A DNA stretch of 64,000 bases, taken from positions 6,217,641 to 6,281,640 of the forward strand of contig JAVGWX010000019.1 of the NCBI GenBank assembly GCA_036924085.1, given 5' to 3'. Position numbers and translations under genes: made by a program. How positions within the stretch are numbered: the stretch's first letter is position 1; each line of letters begins with the position of its first letter. The notes below the pieces were generated by a model. It had not been told where the DNA came from. It made no database searches and saw only the letters and a program-made list of their open reading frames with translations. Of the stretch, positions 33,588-45,640 are shown in pieces. This DNA is from Ariolimax columbianus. Lineage: Eukaryota; Mollusca; Gastropoda; Stylommatophora; Arionidae.

Positions 33588-34062
33588 ACTTATTTATTTG
33601 ATCTAAATGTGTATCATGTTTTTGTTTGTTGTGATGTATTGTTGACAGTTTATACTACCTTGTTTTTCATGTATGATGTCGAATATCATCACATCTCAAA
33701 TTGCAGTGTCATTGTGGAGGCCGGTTAAAAGATACAGTCAACCCACAAAATAAACATAATCTAGTCGTCTGATCTTCACGGACTAGAGAATGTCGTACTT
33801 CGACTATATACCGGTACTCCACTGCACTGTGGTGACCTTAGAAACGGTTATAAATGTCCCTCAGTTATTGGCATAGCCTCCTTGATCCAACGTGACCTGC
33901 TTTCCACGATGCAGGAGTGTTGTGTAAGCAATGTTAGGTAGTTATTTAGCAGACTGGGTAGCTTCCTAAGAGTCTCACCATTGGAATGATAGTTCTAATA
34001 AGGCTTCCATCATCATCATATGTGTCGCAGTCTCGGTAGACTATGCGCGTAGTTGTCAAATA
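33588..34062. other. no gene recognised
   Basis: No supportable feature. It is bounded on the right by a run of about 18 G residues at 34063-34080. Confidence 0.45.
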
Positions 34063-34080
34063 AGGGGGGGGGGGGGGGGG
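34063..34080 (+). repeat. Poly(G) run
   Basis: About 18 consecutive G, followed by TGGGG. Assembly and polymerase slippage make its length unreliable. Confidence 0.9.
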
Positions 34081-34428
34081 GTGGGGAAGAGAGAAGGACG
34101 CCCTGAATACAAAGATTCAATAGGAACACGTTTCATTTGCATTGTGGTAACTGTTTGTGGTGTACAGCAGCAGATAACTGGGTTAATGTGTTTTCCAAAG
34201 GGTGCTCGCACATTGCCTACGAATACCATTCTGGTAATCCCCTTCCAAAGACTTATGTGCTGCATGTTTTCTTGAGCTGATAAAGCAATGTGATAAGTGT
34301 ATTAATGTTATTGGAGGTTATGTTGAAGTGCAATAATAAAAGGTTCCAAGTTCGAATCATGTTTATTATTTGAAAAATAGCCATTTGTAACATATTTACT
34401 GACTTGCTACCATGCACCATGAGTTCTG

Positions 34429-34641
34429 CCACCATATATTAGTCTCAACTAGAGCTTTCCCAACAACAAAAACAAACGACTGTTCTTACATAAGTTTTTC
34501 CACCATATATAGGTAACAACTAGAGCTATTCTAACAACAAGAAAGGACAACTGTTCTTACATGAGTTGTGCGACCATATATAAGTCTCTACTAGAGCGAT
34601 CCTAACAACTCGAAGCGATGACTTATTTTACATGAGCAGCT
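34429..34641 (+). repeat. 71-bp tandem array, 3 copies
   Basis: Units start at 34429, 34500 and 34571 (CCACCATATATTAG, CCACCATATATAGG, CGACCATATATAAG) and share ACTAGAGC and GTTCTTACAT blocks. No coding origin was recognised. Confidence 0.88.
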
Positions 34642-35084
34642 TAGTCAAATAAAAGTGATAAAGATGACCGGTAGGATCACAGTACAGCGATTCTTGGAAC
34701 TGACATCAATTATACGGCGTATGTGGATCAAATAAATGAGGTTGAAATGGTATATGTCCTTAAGTTCTAGAACGAACACTTGTTGCAGTGGTGTATTACC
34801 GCATCAACCATGCTCTATATAGCAGACATTACATATGTGCTGATAGTACATATAATATACACATGAGTATAGGAAGCAAAAGAAACAGCGAATCTTGTGT
34901 TTTCTTTTCTGTTTTATCCCCCTATCTCCTCTTTTCATTTCTGCGACACTTTATTCAAACCTTTCTATCAAGCAATTGATCATCTCGTTTATATTTCATT
35001 TGAGGTCTCTTTTACATCGATTGTATAGTCTCCCCCATTTGTCTTATCTGGGTATAATGATAAAGTAAATAATAATAGTGAAAA
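34642..35084. other. no gene recognised
   Basis: AT-rich. The short frame at 34788-34979 has no recognisable domain. Confidence 0.4.
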
Positions 35085-36330
35085 AAGCACATCATCAGAC
35101 TATTGCTGTGAAATATGTGCTCTGATCGCTGTAAAAACCAATTCTGAAACCGCACACCCTGCGACATGCATGGCACGCATGTGGGAAGCCGGCTGAGGAA
35201 TCATTGTGAGTGTTTTTATTTTTTTAGGCAGTACGTTTTCGCTGAGCGTCGGTGATGGCTTTACCCTTTCGATTTTAGCACCTTCGGTGATACTAGCACA
35301 TCAGGTAAAATATTCTCTCAGGAGTGACATCAACATTGACGTTTGTCAAAAACACTTTCAAGGAGTCTCTGCAGCATTTTTGTCTGCTTCCCTGGTGAGC
35401 ATCTGTGTTTTGTAAGCTCACAGTATAAGATCTGCTTGAAAATGCGCTCATCTGTCATGCGAACATGTCCCGTCCATCTTAATTGAGTTAATTTCATAAA
35501 TGTATGGATGCTCAACGTGTTTGTCTAACACTTTCTGACCATCAGACGGAGGCAACTCGTGTCTTGGTTTCGTGTAGCCAGTAGCTGAGGAGCTTCCTTG
35601 ATCATTATCTGCCCATTATGCGATCAGCCAGCATAGATGTTACTATACTGGGTAGAGCAATCCGCATCAATGTTCTATCAAGTTTCAAGGTCAATGGTGT
35701 AGTTGTTCATTGAGGTTTTCATAATGTCTTCGTAGTGTTTTATTTAGCTCCTGCGAGCTCACTCGATCACAATGGAAAATTGTCTTTTTGAAGCTATCAG
35801 CCATGTGCAGTCCAGTTCATCTAAGCTGTGACCTGCACAGAGTTGTGTGGATGTGTGCCATGCCAGCCAGTAAAATAATTTCTACCTCTGTGATCCTATC
35901 TTGATATTTTATGGAAGTGTTCACGCTTCTTCCATGTCCACTGTACACAGTCCAGGTTTCTCATGCATATGTAAGAGCTAGTAGGACGACTGATGCATAA
36001 ATCTTTAATTTGGTTAAACGCTTAATTCCTTCCAGGCCTTAAACTAAGGATTTTATTTTTCCAAAGGCTGAACATGCTATAAAAATTCTTGATTTCACTA
36101 TTTCACCAATAAAGACTGTTCTAAAGTGTGTGCTCCAAAAGGCATACAAAGTGGTCCAGCGACCTTAACTTCTGACCATTGATAGTGATATACGACTCGT
36201 TATGCTAATTTCTTGGAGCTGCTTCGTGTAGTCATTCAGTCTTACTAGTAGAAATGGTGAGACCGGAGTTATTCCAAGCTGCTGCAAATAGGTCAACTTC
36301 TTCTTCTACATGTATACAATTGGGGCATCC
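35085..36330 (-). mobile_element. LINE RT C-terminal half with terminal zinc finger
   Basis: Minus-strand remnant. From 36330 down it shows LFAAAWNNSGLTISTSKTE and ITINGQKLRSLDHF (the GL.IS..KTE and ..DKFTYLGS region), then a thumb with LDCVQW, LTQLRWTGHVRMTDERIFKQ (35330-35515), and finally FPHACHACRRVCGFRIGFYS near 35090-35180. The last block is the C2H2-type finger (C..C.R...SRIGL.SH) that ends this family. Many stops are present. Same family as the plus-strand fragment at 14.9 kb. Confidence 0.75.
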
Positions 36331-36937
36331 TTCATCTACTGGGGAACTATCTCTTCAATGTGAATACCATAAAAGAGACTTCCTTATAATGTTAATGGTT
36401 TCTTAACTTATGATGTATTGAAATTTAGTATTATCTCCTTATCTTTTGTTAAACCATTGTTTGACTGATTCTTTCAACAAGTAAATTATTGATCATATAC
36501 CATTTGAATACTTTTACTTTGCACAAGTGCTTAATCATGACATTGTATATGTGTTGGTTGTTCTTATTGTTGTTCTCCATGCTTCAGAGCCACACAATAT
36601 TACTAACGTTTAGAGAAACACTACCCATCCAACAGCTGGACCTTTCTATAAACAGATGAATGAACATTCAATGCAACAGTGAATAGAGCTGGAGTAATCT
36701 TTGCAAGCTTGATAAACGGTCCACAAAGAGATCAGTCAGTAGTGACTTGACAATTGTCAAATAACTAGAGCAGAGCCAGAGGTATTGACAACTGCAGTAT
36801 GAATTCTAAGGACATATGAAAATAAACAAATCGATTGCTGCTCTTCGCTGTGGAGTCAGAATAATACACACCTAAATGAACTAAGAGTGATACTACATAC
36901 ATGATATCACTGATTCAAGAACCTTGTAATAGAGTCC
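36331..36937. other. no gene recognised
   Basis: Probably the upstream part of the neighbouring minus-strand LINE, but too decayed for me to assign. Confidence 0.35.
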
Positions 36938-37800
36938 CTCTTAACTTAACTTAACCCTCTTTAAACTGGTTTAGAAGACTGCAGTCTGTAAACACCAGTT
37001 TAATTTACATTTCATTTCTCTAAAAACGATATGCGTCCAATCTATTCTCCAATGCATGAATTGTCCTTGCCTGCACTACTTCATGTGGCAACGCATGTCA
37101 AGCATTCACCACTCTCTGACTTAAAATGTACTTTTTAATTTTCAAAATGAACTGTTAGTTAATTTGTAGATATTTATATGACCTCTTGTTCTTGTAGGTG
37201 GTTGTATTTTGAGGGGAAAAAAGAAACTTTTAACAGTCCAATTTTTTCTTTATTTCGATTATATTTTGATTACCTTGTATTGTCAAAACTATTTCTTAAT
37301 TATAATTCTGGAATCACACTATCAGCAGTATCGCTCTTCTTTGTATCCTGTCAAGCATGTTTATTTATCCTTTGCGATAAGGACTCCACACCGTTGCACA
37401 TTACTCCAATCTAAATCTGACTAATGTTTTATAGAGTTTGACAATCACTTCCTTAGTCCTATGTTTAATATTTTTTTTTATTATGCCTTTTTTACTGTCA
37501 CCTGGACTTGCTCACTCATGTTACCTGTATGGCCTATTATAACCTCTAGGTCTCTTACGTTTTTTTATCATTTTAATATTGTTCCGGCCCATTCTGTTAA
37601 GTACTGGATCGGCCCATGTGGATGGCTGTACATGTATCTAAATTTAACTTTATTTGCCAGCTCACAAACCATTCGTACATCGTATCTAAATCGGATCTCA
37701 TAATATGCATTTATGTTTTTCGAGACATTACTGCATAGTTTTATGTCATCCATACATTTTACTATCATGTATCCCACATCAATGTAGAAATCTTGTTTTT
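36938..37800 (-). mobile_element. CR1-like LINE 3' part, copy C
   Basis: Starts with (CTTAA)3 at about 36940-36954, then GGTTTAGAAGACTGCAG and the degraded CR1 C-terminus, thumb and start of the palm, colinear with copies A and B. It is visibly more diverged than A or B, so it is older. Confidence 0.82.
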
Positions 37801-37818
37801 GTACAAAGAAGAAATGAA

Positions 37819-38037
37819 GACATGTGCAGCGAAGGGTGGTTAACTTATGTGTGAGTCCATCTTTATAAACTTAAACACAAGTAGAGTCGACCCGCTGCCT
37901 GCTAGGCGCAATCTATGCTGCCTTAAACAAACCACTTAACCATGGCCTGTGGTATGCCATGTCACAGAGTCAGCCATCTCTTTCGACATGATCTTTGTAT
38001 GGCAGTGGTGCTATTCTTGTCCTTGTCATACACAAAG
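37819..38037 (+). repeat. Unclassified interspersed repeat R1, copy 2
   Basis: GACATGTGCAGCGAAGGGTG at the start, CCATGGCC and ATGCCATGTCACA blocks in the middle, and TTGTCATACACAAAG at the end match copy 1 at 29040-29270. It directly abuts the 5' break of CR1 copy C. Confidence 0.75.
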
Positions 38038-38667
38038 AACTACATCAGTAATATAAACAATCACATTGTAGTTACCCTTGCTGCGAGGAATATGGACTCT
38101 TGTTTTAGATAGGCACAAGGGTGGTCGGTCTTATTGTCTTTGTGTTTGTCTACTCAAAGGCTCAAAACTTCCCCAATTTGCACCTGCCACTAATGAAATG
38201 AAATTATCTACAGACCAACTGTTAAACTTAAACGCGTCTTCTCGCGGTGTCACATGACGCCAAACTAATTATGACCGCTAATGTACGCCTCTGTCCACTA
38301 ATCATGAGTGTCCCAAGGATTGAGTTTGCCTAACTCATCATCTACATGTTTGGTACGTACCGAACACGTGGGCTAGTCGTTGGGAATGCTAATTTTGCTG
38401 TCGTCTAGGCTCTGATTCTGAAGGCATTTAGGATTCCTGATTTAGGAGGAACCTTCCAGATGAGGGTTTAAGTAAACTAGAACGGTTCTCGATACGTTAT
38501 TTGACTGGTATTAAATATAAAATGAACCGTTCTCTATTACATGATTCTTACACGTGTGAATAAATATGTCACATGTGACTTTATCTGTAAAATTTGACTA
38601 AATCTGGTACATGTGACTAAATATGTCACGCCATGATAAAATGGTATTACCCCAGTCTATATAAGCC

Positions 38668-39300
38668 CACATTGCAACGATAAAACCATCCATAAACCAA
38701 CATGGTTGCCAGTAGACCGCAAGTCAGAAAACTATATTAACTATATATTTAGAAATAAGACGTTTAGATCATCGTTACACAATGTAGAAGTATGTAGAGG
38801 TGCAGACTTCGCATCTGACTGCGATCTTCTAATAGGTAAAATAAAGATGAAACATACAATGAATAACCACAGACAAGAAATCCAATTTCTCAGAAACCAG
38901 ACCAGCATAGATGAATTGAAAGTCTAAATACCAAATACGTATCAAGTGTTACAAGGCCGGATGACATGGAATATATAATAGAGCCTTGGTAACAAATAAA
39001 ATATATAGGGAGCAAGAATTGTTAATAATGTTGGTATAAAATAGAAATGCAAAACAAATTGTGGATAACAGTGGATACTAAAGCGAAAATAAAAGTAAGA
39101 GAAATGAAATCAGACTTGAATGGCATCAAAACCATAGTATACTAGAGCCAAGGCTTGAGAAATATACACTGCAGTCAATAAAGTGGTTAGAATGAGAGTG
39201 CAAAAAAATAAGTGAAACAATATTGATGAGTTGACAAAAGAAGATGTATACGATGTGGTCCGAGAACAATGTTAGCATCTGAGTCTGAACTACGGCCAGA
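38668..39300 (+). mobile_element. RTE-like LINE fragment, endonuclease C-terminus
   Basis: Plus-strand remnant: IHKPTWLPVDRKSENYINYI is a degraded HK.TW.SPDG.T.NQIDHI. Then FRSSLHNVEVCRGADFASDC covers the RGAD.ASDHHL motif, with the catalytic-site histidine replaced by cysteine. YTAVNKVVRMRVQKNK from the linker follows near 39170. It stops before the RT. Confidence 0.75.
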
Positions 39301-39394
39301 TTAAATTAGCAGGATTCAAATACGACGGGTGTACGTACTAAATAGTTGCTACATTTTTAAACTGGCGATCACAATTATGCCAACGCAAGACGCA

Positions 39395-39500
39395 ACTAGG
39401 CTTTGGTACAGCGCCTGGCCGGGTTCCTAGAATCCTGCGGCGTCTGTCTAAGCGATTGCCCAATGAGCTACGAGGTAATCAGCACGAGCAGTTGCCTCGA
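39395..39500 (-). mobile_element. Possible tRNA-derived SINE head
   Basis: On the minus strand, GTAGCTCATTGGGCAATCGC resembles a tRNA box A region, followed about 30 bp later by a GGATTCTAGG degenerate box B. I see no matching body elsewhere, so this is tentative. Confidence 0.3.
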
Positions 39501-39679
39501 TAAGCTCTATGTTGGAGCTCAAACACCGGTAGAGGGTTTCAAACATTCTTTCAAGTTAGAGACGAGATGGTGGGCAGGTCGCACACATTCGAAGAGATAC
39601 ATTTAGTCAGAAACCAGATAACCGATTCGACGAGACAAGACCTGAAGTCCAAGTGTCAGTCGCGACACATGAGTAATTA

Positions 39680-40250
39680 TCTTATACAAGTACGTTAGAA
39701 AATATTCTACATAGTGTCGGGATCAGCATGCAGACTTGTTTTACAGAACTGTGAATACTGAATGATGGTGATGTATTAGCGTTAATATGGACTGTTTCTA
39801 TTATACCTTCATGAAATGATTTTTTTTGCTGCAGCAGTTTGTTAGGGAAGCTGATTTTTTCAAGGATTTTCAATAGTTCATTTCTGACAACTTAATTAAA
39901 TGCCTATGTCAGGTCATTGAAAGCGTCATAGAAAGGCTTGTTTAGCTCACGTGACTTTTCTTGTCACTGCCTAAGACAGACGATCATGTCGATCGCTGAT
40001 CTTCCAGATCGGAATATGTACGATGACTGAGTACACGCGTTCAGCCAGTTTCTGTATCCGCTGTAAGATGACTCTGGTAAAGACTTTCCCAACAACTCTG
40101 AGTGGTGAGATGTCTCTGTAATTATTGTAGTCACTTCTATTAACTTTATTTTTGTTTATTTTTGTATAGACAATTACAATGCCAAGATTGCAGATGAGTT
40201 GTTTTTTCCCTCTTATGTTTTACCCAATATTTTGGAATAAAACCACTATT
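39680..40250 (-). mobile_element. LINE reverse transcriptase fragment
   Basis: Minus-strand fingers and palm: SDYNNYRDISPLRVVGKVFT, then VILQRIQKLAERVY, and after frame breaks the block KILEKISFPNKLLQ with SFHEGIIETVHIN and the VKQVC equivalent of GVKQGC. This matches the DCNNYRGISLLS..GK..ARVIL.RLQ..AE family. Motif A and the YADD box are not preserved. Confidence 0.68.
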
Positions 40251-40879
40251 TTAAGGCGCAGAATGTCATATTGACACAGATTCAGTGCATTTGTTCACTC
40301 ACCAGATAAAAGTTAGTGTTTTTACTATATTTGGTGTATTCGTTATTTCGCAATGAAACCAACAGGAAGTGTACACATGGTTTAGTTATAATGTAATGTT
40401 GTGACTGCTATCTGCTCGCGATGTAACATCTATTAATAAGGCCTACCTTTGCCTTGTAGGAGACAGTTTTAAGGAAAAGACATTTGGAGTAAACCTTGAG
40501 AAAAAATTTGGAACTGGAGTTCATAAGGCTGTTAAATGGTGATTCAATCAATATTTCGACATATCCTGTCAGTCGATGATCCCAGATAGTATCAGCTAAT
40601 ATCGCTTCCCCTCGGTTAATTAGTTAGCGGGAAGGGGTGGGAGGGGGAGCTGCTCGTCCAGCAACGTGTTTCCCTTGGAATATTTCTAAGCTTGCACTAT
40701 GGAGAAGCCCTGTAGCTTTACCCTGCGGTGCACACACATGCATGCCTCATTGAAAATCAACCTGCGATGCTGCTGTGCTTACTGGTCTGTCTGATAACTT
40801 TAATAAACTAGATTATGTCAGAAAGTCATATTTATCAATGCCAAATAAAAAAAAAGAATCGACGAGAACACTCGATCAG

Positions 40880-41590
40880 TGAGCTCAGGATCAATAGGTG
40901 AGAAAGATTACATATTCTATTGGTAAGGAAAAAAGGGCGTGGAGAGTAGGTTCTGCAGTGAAAAACTATGTAATACGCATGGTTGAACCAATGGTTCAGC
41001 GCCGGCTTACACCTCCGTATCCATACTACTGTCAGTCCCATCATCCTTGTCAGTGGATATGCTCCCACCATGTGTTCTACTTCTGAAACCAAAGATGCTT
41101 TTTATGATAATATATCGTCATCGGCAATAGAAACATGCCGAGTCAGGAACAACTTGTTCTGCTCAACGACTACAATGTTAGAGTGGTCTCTGATCACTAT
41201 TCGTGACGTTCATATTTTAGCAACTTTAAAGTTGGCAAAACTTAGGAAAATTGGCAATGGATTTTAGAGCTCAATATCTACCATGGGTACTGCATGGTCA
41301 ACTTCTATTTGCAAACCAGATCTTAATTTGAGATATCATGGATGCACCTTTGATTCACGCACTTGCATCAGCTTGACATGATTCTTGTAGGAAGGTCTCT
41401 TCTCAAATATTTGCTCCTCACAGGCTCTTACCATACCGCAGACAGCGACACAGGACATGTACTGGTTTGCTGTAAAACAGATGATATTGCAAATAAGAAA
41501 GTGTCATTCCACCAGACATTAAGGATAAACCATACATTGACACTAGCAACATGTCAGATCTTCCATTCATTTACTTACTTTCCGTGGTAG
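40880..41590 (+). mobile_element. LINE endonuclease fragment
   Basis: Plus-strand EEP endonuclease remnant. VGSAVKNYVIR matches the GVGFAVRN strand. After a frameshift come SPIILVSGYAPTMCSTSETK and DAFYDNISSSA (the ..VSAYAPTM...E.KD.FY..L block). LDMILVGRSLLKYLLLTGSY follows, and HTADSDTGHVLVCCK is the ADCDTDHSLV motif with glycine replacing the catalytic aspartate. It probably continues as the RT start at 42.9 kb. Confidence 0.75.
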
Positions 41591-41629
41591 ACAACTTCAC
41601 ATGGTCTTCGCCTAAAAACCGATCAATGT

Positions 41630-42445
41630 CAGTGCTCTTTCATTTGTCACCACCAGGTCCTCCACTGTACATGATTTCTGCATCATGAGACAGATAATCA
41701 GGTGTCTGGGTCCTGGACATCCCTACATTCATAATATGCATCGTCTGATAATCCACACCTTTTCATGTTAGACCGACATCTGGACACACCTGCTCCTAAC
41801 CTGTTCAGAGGTCTCCACGTCGTAATATGCAAATCATGTCCTGGTGCAGGTTCTTCTTTGATCTCTCTACAACCTTCACCATTCTTTTGACACCACTTTT
41901 CTATGCGGTTTTTCTCAGGTTCCGTTCTAAGACTGTACATATCCGCAGAAAACGTTTTCTTGATTTATGTCGTATCAAAAAGAGGGTGTCTCTGTGGTAA
42001 CAGAACTGATTTTGTCTCTCAACTTCAGATGCGAGATGTCTTCAAATATCCTCATGTCTTATTTACTGCTACAACAACATGTTTCGTGTGTGTAGATGCT
42101 CTCCAAACTGGTGCTGCATACTCTGCCTCTGAGCGACACAGTGCAAGCGTTGATGTGCGGAGGACCGTTGGGGATGCTGTCCATGCAGTGTTTGTCAGCT
42201 TGCGAATTATGTTATTTCGTGCACCTACTTTTTTGTTTTACCGCATTGCAATGTGCCTTGTTCGATAATGTGCTGTCCATTACTATGCCTACATATTTGC
42301 GTGTATCTCTATGTTCGAGTAGCTGTCCGTGCAAATTAATATGAGGTTGTCCTTTACTGATCAATGGCTTTAACAACGTCTTCAAGAAAGATCCTATAAT
42401 TTCACAAGTCAGCACCAAGGTTACAGAAACATTGACTTGCTACCT
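41630..42445 (-). mobile_element. Jockey-like LINE RT C-terminal fragment
   Basis: Minus-strand remnant. KYVGIVMDSTLSNKAHC (42212-42418) is the KYLGVTLDRTLSYK.HC strand after the palm. PLNRLGAGVSRCRSNMKRCG, with the cysteine pair further on (41698-41940), is the LNRLRTGVGRC..N...WG C-terminal block. Stops lie between them. It lies antisense between two plus-strand fragments that look like one other LINE, so it may have inserted into that copy. Confidence 0.72.
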
Positions 42446-42889
42446 TTGGAAAACAAATTTCAAAATCAGATAATAGGTTCGTAGCAAAAATAAATAATTT
42501 GACATCCACCATTTAGGCAAGGCGCGCTGCTCTGATTAAAAAAAAGCGTCTTCCGAATGCAGTTTTTCTGCAAACTCTCAAGTTCGGCAGGAACCAAGCT
42601 CAACAAACAGTTCCTGCGCTTTAGCTCCAGCTCAGTGAACACATCTAGACTGTGGCACAAACATGAAACACCAGAGAATTGTCTGATGGCTATTAAAACC
42701 AATTGGTTCCAAACGCAGGAATACAGCACCGTTCAAATACAGCAATGTTGAGAAAATAACTGATTAACAAAGGCTGAGGGAGCAATGACTAGAGCACTAT
42801 TCTGAGATGTACTCATGTGACCGTATGGTCACACCAAATGCGCATGGGTCTGTTTAAGGCTATCCTATTTGTCGAACCATCTCTAGAAT

Positions 42890-42975
42890 ATTCCAACACA
42901 GCCATTGACAACTTGACCATGGGTAGAATAGCAGGCAGTGAAGAGATCCTACCTGATTTGATCAAGTACTTTTAA
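42890..42975 (+). mobile_element. LINE RT start fragment
   Basis: Plus-strand AIDNLTMGRIAGSEEILPDL matches the AI..L..GKA.GSDGIP.E..K motif that opens LINE RTs. It is consistent with being the continuation of the 40.9-41.6 kb endonuclease fragment. Confidence 0.5.
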
Positions 42976-44699
42976 AATTGCTGCATATGCTGCTATTTTA
43001 AGGGTTGAAAAGAGACATTTGTATCTAAAAATATATGAAATTCAAAGATTGTCACACTATACACAAATGTATAATTTACTTGTGAAGTATAAATATATAT
43101 ATGTATACATTACAGCACTTGCACTTCTTAGCCATATACCAGTGAAGTATATACTACCCAATAATAATAATTACTCCATGCATAAAAACCATAATTATTC
43201 AATATTCACTTTGCACCTTCGATGTACTGTCACATAATATAACCGGTAGTAAAACAAACTGCACTGCTGCGTGTAACAATTAAAGAAGGAACGAATATGT
43301 CTGAAATGAAAATAAATTTACAGAAGCCTGTGAGCTTGGTGGATTTTCAAAGCATATGTTTATGCATTCCATATCCATAAACAAACATTGTGAGGAAAAT
43401 ATGTCGATATGTCTTGTGTCCTGAAACCTGTTGTTTAAACAGTGAATTTCATTAGATCTCATAAGTTTCGTGATTTTCTTAAAGAAACTGATTAAGCGAT
43501 CCTTGACTTGCCTTATTATACAGTAAACCGATGGCTTAGTTGTGAAAAGGTTGTCATGGTTCTTTCAACTCAGAAAAGAAATCAATTCACTACTCATTGA
43601 GAAGAATCGAGCTCAACAACTTTTATCAAACACTGACTGACTTTGGAAATGCGCATTTTTTTTAATGACGTGATATTTCACATGAATCAATTCGATCTGA
43701 AGTTCCAAGATAAACAAAATGTGATCTATGATATATTCGCATTTGTCAAGGCATCCAGGGAAAACCTGATCCTACTTGAATACAGGTGAACATTCATAAC
43801 TTTATTCATTTCTGTATTCTGAAAAATTAACATGCACAACGAAAAACAGGATTTCCTTCCTCATTTACACATACACTATTTTCTGACTTCTGAAAACATT
43901 TTCAAGAGCAATTTTTATATCTTGATGGGGAAATTGATGTTTCAAAATACATTTGACTGGAATGTTTAAACTCGTTTAAATCAGTTTAAATTATACATTA
44001 TTGATCTCTAAACAAGTATAACGATGGAGTCGAATTTAATTTTAAAATTCTTTGCAGTCTGAGCAGTAGCCATACTGGAAGCAAATTTCTCATTGATTTG
44101 TGCCAGTATTTGGTACAACACAATTGTTTGAACAAATATTATCATAAAGGGAAAAATTTAAGTTTAACTATTAAGTAAATGTATCTGATGAACATGTGAT
44201 GTTGATTTTAATAATTGACAGCTCAAGCTTGAAACCTTAGTTCAGCAATATACTGACATTACGAATAAAACAATCACTTCCATGGTATCTATTGAGAATG
44301 TTGTGCGACACTTCATGATTAATTACAATTGAAATCTCCGTTTGCTAATCCAGAGCATGCATGAGCGTTTGTTTTTAGAAAATTTGTATCAGCTGCCATC
44401 TTTCTTTGTAAATATTTACACAAAAAAATACGAGAATGTAGCAGTAATGTGGATACAAATAAAGTGTAAAAAAACATAAATGGATAATGTTGAAATATAC
44501 AAAGAACGTACCTCACATTGTGTTAGTGTTTATGTTCCAGCCCAGCATCTGAACCACACATGTCTATGTGTTTATGCAATTTGAAATTGTTACATTTCTT
44601 TTCATTTTGAATCAAATTATGCTGATTGTCATAACAAATTCAAAAGTTTCTTTTCGGAAACGTTACATTTGAGCATGCAAACAATATGTATATTTGCTT
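42976..44699. other. no gene recognised
   Basis: About 1.7 kb of AT-rich sequence with no assignable frame, repeat or splice-bounded exon. Confidence 0.45.
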
Positions 44700-45640
44700 A
44701 TTCAAAGAAGAAACTGCAAAACATATAGAGAACCACTACTCAAGCAACATCTGGACGCTTGTAAATACAGATGGATCAGTATCACATGGAACGTAAATGA
44801 TAGTAGATGGATCTTCCTAAACCTAAGTACATTTACACAAGGAAAGCTAGCTATCAGGGACATATGGTAAATGTTCATATAACTTAGAGGCATAGAGATG
44901 CCTTAAAAACTGCAGCAGAAACTCTAATGGGGAATGAAAAGAGACAAGTGGCACTCATCACATCCATACTATCAGTGGTTGAGGAACTGGTGATCTAGAA
45001 TAATACATAACTAAAAGAACTTGGAAGCCAGAATAATACATAACTAAAGGAAGTGTTGAGCCAGAATAATACATTACTAAAGGAACTGGGGAACCAGAAT
45101 AATACATAGCTAAAGGAACTGGGGAGCCAGATTACGCAGAACTAAAGGAACTGACAGTGATTCTCTATAAACTAAGTCACCGGTTCAAAAGAGTTATGAT
45201 ACAGTGGGCCATCTCATTTCAATATTGTTGGCAATGAAGAGTGACAGACTGCCAAAATAAGGTATACATCTGCCTTGACCTAATATAAGTATACCTTATG
45301 AAGAGGCCAAGAGATTTAACAGGTCTAGATACAGGAAGAAATGGGAACCAGAGCACACAGACCATCAGCCAAATGATGTATATTACCAGCTCAACAGAGA
45401 TGAGCAGGTAGTAATCTGACAAAATGACTGCTGAACATATGCTACAAACGTGTCCAAGGTACAAAGAGCAGAAATAACATGTGTGATCATGAATAATTAC
45501 ATTCTAGAACAAACTCTATGAAGATATCAATAGCCTCAGGATAACCACTGCTTTCTTTACATACATTCAAGTTGACGTCTAAAAGTGTACGAAGAGGACG
45601 AGGTAAGAAGAAAAAATGGAATTTATATTGTAATTGTATG
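44700..45640 (+). mobile_element. RNase H-bearing LINE 3' end (family B-like)
   Basis: Plus-strand remnant. VNTDGSVSHG is the RNase H motif with its first aspartate (about 44770). Then come the degraded helix, a 33-bp array, VMIQWAISFQYC in place of ..QW.P.HC, and KMTAEHMLQTCPRYKEQK (the zinc-knuckle end). NKLYEDINSLRITTAFF precedes the end of the protein, and a purine-rich GAAGAGGACGAGG tail follows. Multiple stops are present. Confidence 0.78.
44997..45161 (+). repeat. 33-bp tandem array, 5 copies, inside RNase H
   Basis: Units start at 44997, 45030, 45063, 45096 and 45129, each exactly 33 bp (11 codons). The unit (agaataatacataactaaag and so on) encodes a version of QNNT.LKELGS, which corresponds to the SQKNTELNDL loop of RNase H in family A. 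Expansion is in frame. Confidence 0.96.

Noticed and set aside
35228..35304. An apparent host exon with acceptor TTTTTTTAG and donor CAG|GTAAAA, in phase with the transmembrane exon
   Set aside because: The opposite strand of exactly this interval encodes the C-terminal segment and zinc finger of the LINE at 35.1-36.3 kb, so the open frame is a by-product.
38550..38665. Promoter-like cluster: palindromic GTCACATGTGAC, repeated ATGTCAC motifs and TATATAAG
   Set aside because: The TATA-like sequence directly abuts an internal endonuclease segment of an RTE-like LINE rather than a gene start. No transcript start can be supported.
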